This document shows, one piece after another, positions 1 through 5,579 of a stretch of 7,011 nt of DNA. Positions within the stretch are counted from its first letter, which is position 1; each line of letters opens with the position of its first letter. The position numbers and the translations under genes are program-made. The notes beneath the pieces were generated by a model, which saw nothing but the letters and a program-made list of their open reading frames with translations, did not search any database and was not told where the DNA came from. Source of the stretch: Prevotella sp. UBA4341 (GTDB lineage Bacteria; Bacteroidota; Bacteroidia; Bacteroidales; Bacteroidaceae); assembly GCA_002393705.1 (NCBI GenBank), contig DGTH01000154.1:1-7011 (forward strand). The letters run 5' to 3'.

Positions 1-602
1 ACGGCACCAAGTTCGGCAAGACCGAAAAAGGCAATATCTGGCTCGATCCGGAGAAGACTTCCCCGTATGAGTTCTACCAGTTCTGGCTCAACGTGAGCGA
101 CGAGGATGCTGAGCGCTACATCAAGATATTCACCTCGCTCGACAAGGAAACCATCGACGCGCTGGCAGAGGAACACAAGCAAGACCCCGGCCGTCGCGTC
201 CTGCAGCGCCGACTGGCTGAGGAGGTCACCGTCATGGTTCACTCGCAGGAAGCACTCGACACCGCCATCGAGGCCTCGAACATCCTCTTTGGCAAATCGA
301 CCAAGGAAGCCCTGCAGAAGCTCGACGAGCAGACGTTCCTCGATGTCTTCGACGGCGTGCCCCAGTTTGAGATTGAGAAAGACCAGCTGGGTCAGCCGGC
401 CATCGACCTGCTTACAGCTGCTGCGCCCGTCTTCCCCTCAAAAGGCGAGATGCGCAAAATGGTTCAGGGCGGCGGCGTCAGCCTCAACAAGGAGAAACTG
501 ACCGACCAGAACCGTGCCATAACGGCCGAGGACCTCATCGACGGCAAGTACCTCCTGGCCCAGAAGGGTAAGAAGAATTACTACCTGCTTATCGTAAAAT
601 AA
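1..602 (+). CDS. tyrS: Tyrosyl-tRNA synthetase, C-terminal part (5' truncated by window)
   Basis: Cytoplasmic class I aminoacyl-tRNA synthetase that charges tRNA-Tyr with tyrosine. The open frame enters from the left edge (first full codon at base 3), and 199 residues are visible. It opens with [20 protein letters not shown] is the TyrRS version of the class I KMSKS loop that binds ATP, so the catalytic Rossmann domain lies off the window. A helical anticodon-binding region follows ([20 protein letters not shown]). The last ~50 residues, from [15 protein letters not shown] to the end, look like the S4-type RNA-binding domain usual at the TyrRS C-terminus. The stop is TAA at 600-602. A GTG at 93 could be mistaken for a start, but it is an internal valine because the frame and conserved motifs continue upstream. 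Roughly the first half of the protein is missing only because of the window edge. Confidence 0.95.
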   Translation, partial: GTKFGKTEKGNIWLDPEKTSPYEFYQFWLNVSDEDAERYIKIFTSLDKETIDALAEEHKQDPGRRVLQRRLAEEVTVMVHSQEALDTAIEASNILFGKSTKEALQKLDEQTFLDVFDGVPQFEIEKDQLGQPAIDLLTAAAPVFPSKGEMRKMVQGGGVSLNKEKLTDQNRAITAEDLIDGKYLLAQKGKKNYYLLIVK

Positions 603-610
603 CAAATAAA

Positions 611-649
611 GGTACGAAAAATTTGGCGGTACGCTAAATTTTCCGTACC
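611..649. repeat. Inverted repeat after tyrS overlapping the tRNA promoter
   Basis: Arms 611-624 (GGTACGAAAAATTT) and 636-649 (AAATTTTCCGTACC) match at 13 of 14 positions, with an 11-nt loop. The element starts 8 nt after the tyrS stop, so it could act as a tyrS transcript end, but no T-run follows the right arm. The arms also cover both boxes of the tRNA-Gln promoter, so it could equally be a protein-binding dyad. The structure is seen directly. Its role is unknown. Confidence 0.6.
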
Positions 650-653
650 TTTG
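622..653 (+). promoter_or_regulatory. Bacteroidetes-type promoter for tRNA-Gln
   Basis: TTTG at 622-625, 20 nt, then TACCTTTG at 646-653 match the Bacteroidetes -33/-7 consensus exactly. Predicted transcription starts near 657-660, a few bases before the mature tRNA 5' end at 663. It may also serve kduI, which shows no promoter of its own. Confidence 0.85.
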
Positions 654-662
654 CACCCGCAT

Positions 663-733
663 TGTCCAATGGTGTAATGGTAGCACAACAGGTTTTGGTT
701 CTGTTTGTGGTGGTTCGAATCCGCCTTGGACAA
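663..733 (+). tRNA. tRNA-Gln (anticodon TTG)
   Basis: Folds by eye into a complete cloverleaf of 71 nt. The acceptor stem TGTCCAA (663-669) pairs with TTGGACA (726-732), all 7 bp, with A733 as discriminator. The D stem is 672-675 with 683-686. The anticodon stem ACAGG (688-692) pairs with TCTGT (700-704), closing the loop TTTTGGT with anticodon TTG at 695-697, which reads CAA (and CAG by wobble) for glutamine. The variable loop is 705-708. The T stem is 709-713 with 721-725 around TTCGAAT. The weak U1-A72 pair is typical of glutamine tRNAs. CCA is not encoded, so it must be added after transcription. The gene has its own consensus promoter just upstream, and kduI begins 22 nt downstream. Confidence 0.97.
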
Positions 734-755
734 CACACAACAATACTTAGAAACT

Positions 756-1598
756 ATGAAGACAAACTACGAAATCCGTTATGCTGCGCATCCGGAGGAT
801 GCTAAAAGCTATGACACCCAGCGTATCCGCCGCGACTTTCTTATTGAGAAAGTCTTTTCTGCTGACGAAGTAAACATGGTTTATTCAATGTACGACCGCA
901 TGGTTGTCGGTGGTGCGATGCCCGTGGCCGAATGCCTCAAGCTCGAAGCCATTGACCCGCTGAAGGCTCCCTTCTTCACCACGCGCCGCGAGGTCGGCAT
1001 TTTTAACGTGGGAGGTGCCGGCTGCGTCAAGGTGGGCGACGAGACCTTTGAACTCGACTTCAAGGAGGCTCTCTACATTGGCCGTGGCGACCGTGACGTC
1101 GTGTTCTGCTCGAAGGACCCGAAACAGCCCGCCAAGTTCTACTTCAACTCTACCACAGCCCACAAGGAGTACCCCTCGAAGAAGATTACCAAGGCTGATG
1201 CCGTAGTGGCTCACATGGGTAGCCTCGAAATGTCCAACGAGCGCAACATCAACAAGATGATTGTCAACCAGGTGCTGCCTACCTGTCAGTTGCAGATGGG
1301 CATGACCGAGCTGTCCACGGGCAGCGTATGGAACACCATGCCGGCCCACGTGCACTCACGCCGTATGGAGGCTTACTTCTACTTCGAGGTGCCTGAGGGC
1401 CAGGCCATCTGCCACTTCATGGGCGAGGTCACGGAGACACGCCACATCTGGATGCGCGGCGACCAGGCCGTACTCTCGCCCGAATGGAGCATCCACTCTG
1501 CTGCCGCTACCCATAACTACACCTTCATCTGGGGCATGGGCGGAGAGAATTTAGACTACGGCGACCAGGATTTCTCGCTTATTACAGACTTAAAATAA
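756..1598 (+). CDS. kduI: 5-keto-4-deoxyuronate isomerase (KduI)
   Basis: Isomerises 5-keto-4-deoxyuronate (DKI), formed from unsaturated uronates released by pectin or glycosaminoglycan lyases, to 2,5-diketo-3-deoxygluconate (EC 5.3.1.17). It is a cytoplasmic zinc enzyme of cupin fold. The protein has 280 residues, close to the 278 of E. coli KduI. The zinc-site pattern HxH-x4-E plus a later His is intact at H198, H200, E205 and H247. Start ATG756 is chosen because the protein then begins MKTNYEIRYAAHPEDAKSY, the usual family N-terminus. An in-frame ATG at 705 lies inside tRNA-Gln and is rejected. The 22-nt leader is A-rich with no Shine-Dalgarno and no TAnnTTTG box, so transcription may come from the tRNA promoter. 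kduD follows after 10 nt. Confidence 0.95.
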   Translation: MKTNYEIRYAAHPEDAKSYDTQRIRRDFLIEKVFSADEVNMVYSMYDRMVVGGAMPVAECLKLEAIDPLKAPFFTTRREVGIFNVGGAGCVKVGDETFELDFKEALYIGRGDRDVVFCSKDPKQPAKFYFNSTTAHKEYPSKKITKADAVVAHMGSLEMSNERNINKMIVNQVLPTCQLQMGMTELSTGSVWNTMPAHVHSRRMEAYFYFEVPEGQAICHFMGEVTETRHIWMRGDQAVLSPEWSIHSAAATHNYTFIWGMGGENLDYGDQDFSLITDLK

Positions 1599-1608
1599 CC
1601 AAGCTACT

Positions 1609-2409
1609 ATGACTAATCCGTTTTCATTAGAAGGCAAAAACGCCTGGATAACCGGCGCCTCGTACGGCATCGGTTTCAACATTGCCAAAGCCTTTGTCGC
1701 TGCCGGCATTAAGAACATCATCTTCAACGACATTAACGAGGCAGCCCTTGAGCGCGGCCTGAACAACTACCGCGAGGCTGGTATTGAGAACGTCAAGGGC
1801 TACGTCTGCGACGTAACCAAGGAGGACGACGTGAAAGCTCTCGTCGAGAAGATTCACGCCGAGGTAGGCCAGATTGACATCCTGGTCAACAACGCCGGCA
1901 TCATTAAGCGCATCCCCATGCACGAAATGAAACGTCAGGAGTTCCAGCAGGTCATTGACATCGACCTCGTAGGCCCGTTCATCGTCAGCTCTGCCGTTCT
2001 GCCCGAAATGATGGAGCGCCGCGAAGGCAAGATTATCAACATCTGCTCCATGATGTCCGAACTGGGCCGCGAGACGGTCAGTGCCTACGCTGCTGCCAAG
2101 GGTGGCCTGAAGATGCTCACCCGCAACATCTGCTCTGAATACGGCAAGTACAACATCCAGTGCAACGGCATCGGCCCGGGCTACATTGCCACACCTCAGA
2201 CGGCCCCCCTGCGCGAGCGTCAGCCCGACGGAAGCCGTCACCCCTTCGACTCGTTCATCTGTGCCAAGACGCCTGCCGGACGCTGGCTGGAGCCCGAGGA
2301 GCTGGGCGGCCCCGCCGTCTTCCTGGCCTCTCACGCCTCTGACGCCGTCAACGGCCACATCCTTTATGTCGATGGCGGCATCCTGGCTTACATTGGCAAG
2401 CAGCCCTAA
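1609..2409 (+). CDS. kduD: 2-deoxy-D-gluconate 3-dehydrogenase / KduD-type SDR oxidoreductase
   Basis: Short-chain dehydrogenase (266 residues), expected to reduce the KduI product 2,5-diketo-3-deoxygluconate to 2-keto-3-deoxygluconate with NAD(P)H (EC 1.1.1.127). SDR landmarks are in order: the nucleotide-binding TGASYGIG (residues 15-22), NNAG (94-97), catalytic Ser147, and Tyr160-x3-Lys164 in YAAAK. The PG-motif region is GPGYIATP (189-196). It is slightly longer than E. coli KduD (about 253), mainly around residues 197-222, a region of charged residues before the C-terminal VDGGILAY. Close Bacteroidales relatives are often labelled gluconate 5-dehydrogenase. Sequence alone does not separate the two substrates, but the position 10 nt after kduI favours KduD. 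The LOG gene starts 9 nt downstream. No Shine-Dalgarno is visible. Confidence 0.9.
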   Translation: MTNPFSLEGKNAWITGASYGIGFNIAKAFVAAGIKNIIFNDINEAALERGLNNYREAGIENVKGYVCDVTKEDDVKALVEKIHAEVGQIDILVNNAGIIKRIPMHEMKRQEFQQVIDIDLVGPFIVSSAVLPEMMERREGKIINICSMMSELGRETVSAYAAAKGGLKMLTRNICSEYGKYNIQCNGIGPGYIATPQTAPLRERQPDGSRHPFDSFICAKTPAGRWLEPEELGGPAVFLASHASDAVNGHILYVDGGILAYIGKQP

Positions 2410-2418
2410 ACTTACGAC

Positions 2419-2949
2419 ATGAAGATTTGCATTTTCTGCTCGGCAAACCAGAACATCGACCCCGACTTCTTCCTTCTGACGGAGGAGTTGGGTCGTTGGG
2501 CGGCCTCTCAGGGTCACACCATCGTGTTTGGCGGAGTAAGAAGCGGTCTCATGGAGTGCGTGGCCAAAGCCGCCAAGGAAGCCGGCGGACAGACCATCGG
2601 CGTAGTGCCTCAGATTATTCTGGAGCAGGGTCGCCAGAGCGACTACGTGGATGTAGAGATTCCGTGTAGCGACCTGAGCGACCGCAAGTCGCTCATGCTG
2701 GCTCAGAGCGACGTGTTCGTGGCTCTGCCTGGCGGCATAGGCACGCTCGACGAAATCTTTGACATCGTTGCTTCCCGCACCATCGGATTACACCAGAAGC
2801 CCCTCATTGTCTATAACATGAAGGGCTTCTGGAATTGTTTTGTCACGCTGCTTGACTCGTTGCAGCAGCAGGATGTAGTACGTGGCCGTTGGCAGGACTA
2901 CATCCAGATTGTCACTTCGCTTGAGGAGCTAAAAGCCGCTCTGCCATAG
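2419..2949 (+). CDS. LOG-family (TIGR00730-type) nucleotide 5'-monophosphate phosphoribohydrolase
   Basis: A 176-residue cytoplasmic protein of the LOG ('Lonely guy') / lysine-decarboxylase-like fold. Characterised members hydrolyse cytokinin riboside 5'-monophosphates or AMP to free base plus ribose 5-phosphate. The old label 'lysine decarboxylase' is not supported for this family. The signature PGGIGTLDE is at 104-112, the conserved Arg-Lys at 89-90 (DRKSLM), and the glycine-rich nucleotide loop GGVRSGLM at 38-45. The family more often has GGG at the start of that loop, so V40 is a small variation. Start ATG2419 gives the typical MKICIFCSAN. It lies 9 nt after kduD and is probably the third gene of that operon, although its activity has no obvious link to uronate breakdown. 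Its last 38 bp overlap the end of the convergent flavodiiron gene. The substrate is unknown. Confidence 0.88.
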   Translation: MKICIFCSANQNIDPDFFLLTEELGRWAASQGHTIVFGGVRSGLMECVAKAAKEAGGQTIGVVPQIILEQGRQSDYVDVEIPCSDLSDRKSLMLAQSDVFVALPGGIGTLDEIFDIVASRTIGLHQKPLIVYNMKGFWNCFVTLLDSLQQQDVVRGRWQDYIQIVTSLEELKAALP

Positions 2950-4105
2950 CCCGGCCCAAGGCTTCACACTGGGCCGTCGTCTCCGGTGTCAGGCTCTGCT
3001 TAATCTCTACGGGCTCGCCCACGGGTTCGTAGTGCAGGCGTTCCTCGTTCCAGCGCTGTATCTCGCCGACGGCCTTCGAGGCCCAGCCGTAAGAGCCGAA
3101 CCATCCTAACAGGTGGTTCTTGATGTCCTTGCCGGCCAGCTCTGAGAGCAGCACGTCCATTTCGTGGTAGAGCGCGGTGTTGTACGTTGGCGCACCCACA
3201 ATGAGGCCCCTGTAGCGGAAGATGTCACGGATGATGTAGGAGTGGTGGGTCTTCGAGACGTTATATACCACGATGTTCTTCAGTCCGGCCTCCGAGGCAG
3301 CACGTGCAATGACCTCGGCAGCTCGCTCCGTATTACCGTACATGGTGCCGTAGCAGATGACGAGGCCAGGCTCAGTCTCGTACCGCGACAGCTGGTCGTA
3401 GATGCCCACCACCCGCTCTATGTACTCGTGCCACACGGGGCCGTGGGTGGCGCAGATGTAGTCGAGCTTCACGCCGCTGAGCTTCTTCAGTGCGTTCTGC
3501 ACGGGCGTGCCGTACTTGCCCACGATGTTCGAGTAGTAGCGCGTCATTTCCAGCCAGAAGGTGTCGCAGTTTATCTGGCTATCCACCACTCCGCCGTTCA
3601 GCGCACCGAAGCAGCCGAAGGCGTCGCCACTGAAGAGCACCTCTCCGCAGAGTGTCACCATCGTCTCCGGCCAGTGAACCATCGGCACCAGCACAAAGCT
3701 CAGCTTGTGGCTCCCCAGGCTGAGGGTGTCGCCGTTCTTCACCTCCAGCGTTCCTTCGGCTATGCCGTAGAAGCCTTCCATCATCTGGAAGGTCTTTTTG
3801 TTGCCGATAATCTGAATGTTGGGGTAGAACTTCTTGATGAGTGCTATGCTGCCGCTGTGGTCGGGCTCCATGTGGTTAATGACCAAGTAGTCAATGGGCC
3901 GCTCGCCTATTACCTCGCGTATGTGCTCCAGAAACTGGGTGAAGAAGTCAACCTCCACCGTATCGACCAGACACACTTTCTCGTCGTCTATGAGGTACGA
4001 GTTATAACTCACGCCGTTAGGCAGGGGCCAGAGGCCCTCAAATAGATTCTTGTTTCGGTCGTTTACACCGACGTAGTAGATTTTGTTTGTAATTTCCTGT
4101 ATCAT
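2912..4105 (-). CDS. fprA: Flavodiiron protein (FprA-type A-class flavoprotein, O2/NO reductase)
   Basis: Cytoplasmic enzyme that reduces O2 to water and/or NO to N2O, normally fed electrons by rubredoxin. In anaerobes it serves as oxygen or nitrosative defence. The 397 residues form the minimal two-domain class A layout. The N-terminal metallo-beta-lactamase-like domain (about 1-245) has a full set of diiron ligands: H78-x-E80-x-D82-H83 in NHMEPDHSG, H144 in MVHWPE, D161 in FSGDAF and H221 in ATHGPVWH. The C-terminal flavodoxin domain (about 248-395) has the FMN phosphate loop YGTMYGNTERAAE (252-264), GAPTYNT (304-310) and FGSYGWA (336-342). There is no fused rubredoxin or NADH-reductase domain, so a separate electron donor must exist elsewhere. 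The start lies 9 nt after the kinase stop, suggesting one transcript. No promoter or strong Shine-Dalgarno is seen in that gap. O2 versus NO preference cannot be read from the sequence. Confidence 0.95.
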   Translation of the reverse strand: MIQEITNKIYYVGVNDRNKNLFEGLWPLPNGVSYNSYLIDDEKVCLVDTVEVDFFTQFLEHIREVIGERPIDYLVINHMEPDHSGSIALIKKFYPNIQIIGNKKTFQMMEGFYGIAEGTLEVKNGDTLSLGSHKLSFVLVPMVHWPETMVTLCGEVLFSGDAFGCFGALNGGVVDSQINCDTFWLEMTRYYSNIVGKYGTPVQNALKKLSGVKLDYICATHGPVWHEYIERVVGIYDQLSRYETEPGLVICYGTMYGNTERAAEVIARAASEAGLKNIVVYNVSKTHHSYIIRDIFRYRGLIVGAPTYNTALYHEMDVLLSELAGKDIKNHLLGWFGSYGWASKAVGEIQRWNEERLHYEPVGEPVEIKQSLTPETTAQCEALGRAMAERLLAPQAK

Positions 4106-4114
4106 ATTCTTTGT

Positions 4115-5065
4115 TTAATGTAGGTCTTTTAATTCCTCCTTCATCAGCAGTCCGAACTCCTTCGACACGTGGTTGTTGATGCTCTTGCAGCACTCGGCCG
4201 AGAAACGCTGGGCCGAGCTGATGAGCGCGTCCCACTGTTCCTCGCTGAGCCCGTTCTCTACGGTGGAGCGCGTCACGCCGTGCTTGATCATGCCGTAGAT
4301 GAAACCCGCGTTGAAGTTGTCGCCCGCGCCGATGGTGCTAGCCACCTCGGCGAGCGGCTTAACCTCGTACTTCTTCTTCAGCCCGCCCTCGGCGCGCAGC
4401 TCCAAGGGCTCGGCTCCACGGGTGCAGATGAATTTCTTGCAGTAGAAGGATATCTGCGTACGATAGACGCTGTCGGCATCCTTCATGCGGAACATGGCTT
4501 CAAAGTCTTCGTGGCTTCCGCGCACGATGTCGGCCAGCTCCAAGTTCTCCAGGAAGTTTGCCGTCAACTTCATCACCTCGTGGCGGTGGGCTGCCCTGAA
4601 GTTCACGTCGTAGTACAGTATGGCCCCGCGCTGGTGGGCGTACTGCAGAAAGGCCAGCACCTGCGGCCTGATGACGGGGTTCAAGGCGTAGTAGCTGCCG
4701 AAGAGTACCACGTCGTCGGCGTTGACCTCCGGGTAGCTGAAGTCCAGCCGGTCGTTCGGGTGGTCCTTGTAGAAGATGTACTCCGCGTCGCTCTGCGCGT
4801 TGAGAAACGCCAGCGACAGGGGCGACTTCGACTCAGGATAGACGCTGACGTACGAGGCATCGACGCCGTTCTCCTCCAGAAAGTTCATGATGCGCCGCCC
4901 TACGCGGTCGTTACCCGTCTCACTGATAAAGGTACACTTCACGCCTGAGCGGCCCAGCGAAATCATGGCGTTAAACGTTGAGCCGCCGGGCACGGCGCTC
5001 ACTGGCTGTTCGTCCTGAAAGATGATGTCGAGCACCGTCTCGCCTATTCCTATAACTTTTCGCAT
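4115..5065 (-). CDS. PfkB-family carbohydrate kinase (fructokinase-like)
   Basis: ATP-dependent sugar kinase of the ribokinase/PfkB family, 316 residues, cytoplasmic. The N-terminal substrate region MRKVIGIGETVLD leads to the PGG motif (26-28) in VPGGSTFNAMISLG. DVNFR is at 153-157. The C-terminal PfkB signature IGAGDNFNAGF (245-255) carries catalytic base D249. The start ATG5065 is fixed by an AGGAG at 5071-5075 and a promoter whose -7 box is at 5085-5092. An in-frame ATG at 5128 lies upstream of that promoter and is rejected. The kinase could be thought a KdgK completing the kdu pathway, but its N-terminus lacks the usual KdgK-like pattern (GGxxxNVA after a long FxxxxGG segment) and it is on the opposite strand. 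A fructokinase-like role is more likely, and the true sugar is not established. Flavodiiron gene downstream, probably the same operon. Confidence 0.88.
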   Translation of the reverse strand: MRKVIGIGETVLDIIFQDEQPVSAVPGGSTFNAMISLGRSGVKCTFISETGNDRVGRRIMNFLEENGVDASYVSVYPESKSPLSLAFLNAQSDAEYIFYKDHPNDRLDFSYPEVNADDVVLFGSYYALNPVIRPQVLAFLQYAHQRGAILYYDVNFRAAHRHEVMKLTANFLENLELADIVRGSHEDFEAMFRMKDADSVYRTQISFYCKKFICTRGAEPLELRAEGGLKKKYEVKPLAEVASTIGAGDNFNAGFIYGMIKHGVTRSTVENGLSEEQWDALISSAQRFSAECCKSINNHVSKEFGLLMKEELKDLH

Positions 5066-5070
5066 AGTAT

Positions 5071-5075
5071 CTCCT
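5071..5075 (-). promoter_or_regulatory. Shine-Dalgarno of the PfkB kinase gene
   Basis: AGGAG read on the minus strand, 5 nt (ATACT) before ATG5065. It is the only clear Shine-Dalgarno in the window and decides the kinase start over the upstream in-frame ATG at 5128. Confidence 0.7.
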
Positions 5076-5084
5076 TTTTTTGTG

Positions 5085-5115
5085 CAAAGGTACGAAAAAA
5101 CGAGTGAAACACAAA
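5085..5115 (-). promoter_or_regulatory. Bacteroidetes-type promoter of the kinase-flavodiiron operon
   Basis: On the minus strand TTTG (5115-5112), 19 nt, then TACCTTTG (5092-5085), an exact -33/-7 match. The bases around the -7 box (CGTACCTTTGCAC) are the same as in the tRNA-Gln promoter. The predicted start near 5078-5081 gives a leader of about 15 nt. Confidence 0.85.
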
Positions 5116-5161
5116 AAGAATGTCGCATTTATCGTGCTGTGCGGTTGAAAAAGCCGCCGCT

Positions 5162-5315
5162 CTTAGGGAACAAGTGCCGTACTTAAAGGGACAAGGTGGC
5201 GCACCTTTAGGGACGAAGCGGCGTTCTGACCGGGATAGGAGCGGCCGTTCTCAATAATGAGACCGCCCGCTCTCAATAACGAGAACGGGCGGTCTTAATA
5301 ACGAGAACGGGCGTT
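5162..5315. repeat. Diverged 22-bp tandem repeat array, about seven units
   Basis: Seven consecutive units on a 22-bp register start at 5162, 5184, 5206, 5228, 5250, 5272 and 5294. In the first part the anchor GGGA recurs at 5166, 5188, 5210 and 5232, exactly 22 apart. In the second part TCTC/TCTT recurs at 5249, 5271 and 5293, and AATAA at 5253, 5275 and 5297, again 22 apart. The last two units agree at 20 of 22 positions and the fifth and sixth at 17 of 22. Units one to three share 13-14 of 22 with their neighbours. The third and fourth units align best with a 2-nt slip, so that is where two subfamilies join. A decayed eighth unit may follow 5316. There are no spacers, so this is not CRISPR. 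Function unknown. Confidence 0.8.
5258..5297. repeat. Long hairpin formed between adjacent 22-bp units
   Basis: Arms 5258-5274 and 5281-5297 pair at 16 of 17 positions (15 Watson-Crick, one G-T, one C-A mismatch) around the 6-nt loop AATAAC. The GC core is GACCGCCCG / CGGGCGGTC. No T-run follows on either strand, so it is not a standard intrinsic terminator. Confidence 0.7.
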
Positions 5316-5339
5316 CAAATCCCTTCTATATGCCTAAAG

Positions 5340-5564
5340 TTACTGACCCACCTTGTTCAGCCGCATTTGCCGCTCAGCGTAGCGTTCAGCCGCATTTGCA
5401 ATGCGGCTGCATGTGGCAGGTGCATTTATAATGCGCAACTCGGGCTGACGAAAAGGGGCGTGCATTACAAATGCACTTGCCAACAGCATCGGCATTACAA
5501 ATGCCGATGAACGGGGGGCAGGGGTGGGGTCAGTATGATAATTACTCATGTTGCTTTCAACCAT
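5340..5564 (-). CDS. Candidate small ORF through the hairpin cluster, doubtful
   Basis: A 74-codon open frame beginning MVESNMSNYHTD at ATG5564, or 69 codons from ATG5549. It ends at TAA 5340-5342. For it: a consensus leftward promoter lies immediately upstream (5580-5610), giving a leader of about 10 or 25 nt. Against it: almost the whole frame is read through the palindromic repeats (SAFVM, SAFVM, RIINA and RIANA are translations of the hairpin cores), no domain is recognisable, there is no clear Shine-Dalgarno, and composition is driven by the repeats. The first ATG lies inside the hairpin at 5558-5576. I do not recognise the product. A non-coding RNA, or no product at all, is at least as likely. 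Confidence 0.22.
   Translation of the reverse strand: MVESNMSNYHTDPTPAPRSSAFVMPMLLASAFVMHAPFRQPELRIINAPATCSRIANAAERYAERQMRLNKVGQ
5355..5509. repeat. Cluster of short palindromes with core GCATT-NNN-AATGC
   Basis: Four perfect hairpins, each with a 3-nt loop. The first is 5387-5409 (CAGCCGCATT/AATGCGGCTG, 10 bp). The second is 5422-5434 (GCATT/AATGC, 5 bp). The third is 5460-5476 (GTGCATT/AATGCAC, 7 bp). The fourth is 5487-5509 (CATCGGCATT/AATGCCGATG, 10 bp). Centres lie at 5398, 5428, 5468 and 5498, spaced 30, 40 and 30. A left half-copy at 5355-5370 repeats the 16 bp GTTCAGCCGCATTTGC found again at 5384-5399, but its right arm is decayed. The outer arms differ between copies yet remain complementary. 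The layout recalls REP-like elements, but no transposase is present here. Confidence 0.8.
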
Positions 5565-5576
5565 TCGAAATGGTTG
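5558..5576. repeat. Fifth CATT-NNN-AATG palindrome
   Basis: CAACCATT (5558-5565), loop CGA, AATGGTTG (5569-5576): 8 bp, perfect. It shares CATT-NNN-AATG with the cluster to its left but has C/G instead of G/C outside that core. It sits at the predicted 5' end of a leftward transcript from the promoter at 5580-5610. Confidence 0.65.
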
Positions 5577-5579
5577 CTG

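Noticed and set aside
705..755. Upstream ATG extension of kduI
   Set aside because: The extension would be translated from inside tRNA-Gln. ATG756 matches the family N-terminus and length.
663..760. Integrated element attachment site at the tRNA 3' end
   Set aside because: No integrase gene and no direct repeat of the tRNA 3' end were found in the window.
1627..2517. 296-codon open frame on the minus strand over kduD
   Set aside because: Shadow of the kduD reading frame in GC-biased codons. It has no recognisable domain, and kduD shows all SDR motifs.
3164..4045. 293-codon open frame on the plus strand over the flavodiiron gene
   Set aside because: Antisense shadow. The minus-strand protein has every diiron and FMN motif, and the plus-strand translation looks like no family I know.
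4169..4948. 259-codon open frame on the plus strand over the kinase
   Set aside because: Antisense shadow of the PfkB gene, rich in Val/Leu/Ala from codon bias.
4115..5065. KdgK (2-keto-3-deoxygluconate kinase) completing the kdu pathway
   Set aside because: It belongs to the PfkB family, but its N-terminal substrate region does not look like KdgK, and it is on the opposite strand from kduI-kduD with its own promoter.
5066..5128. Longer kinase start at 5128
   Set aside because: It lies upstream of the -33/-7 promoter boxes, so it would not be in the mRNA. AGGAG and the family N-terminus support 5065.
5258..5297. Intrinsic terminator for convergent or leftward transcripts
   Set aside because: The stem is strong but no T-run follows on either strand.
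5162..5315. CRISPR array
   Set aside because: The 22-bp units are contiguous without unique spacers, are too diverged, and no cas genes are present.
5513..5529. G-quadruplex from runs of 6, 4 and 4 G
   Set aside because: Only three separated G-runs are present, so a standard four-run quadruplex needs the 6-G run to be split without a loop. Noted but not supported.
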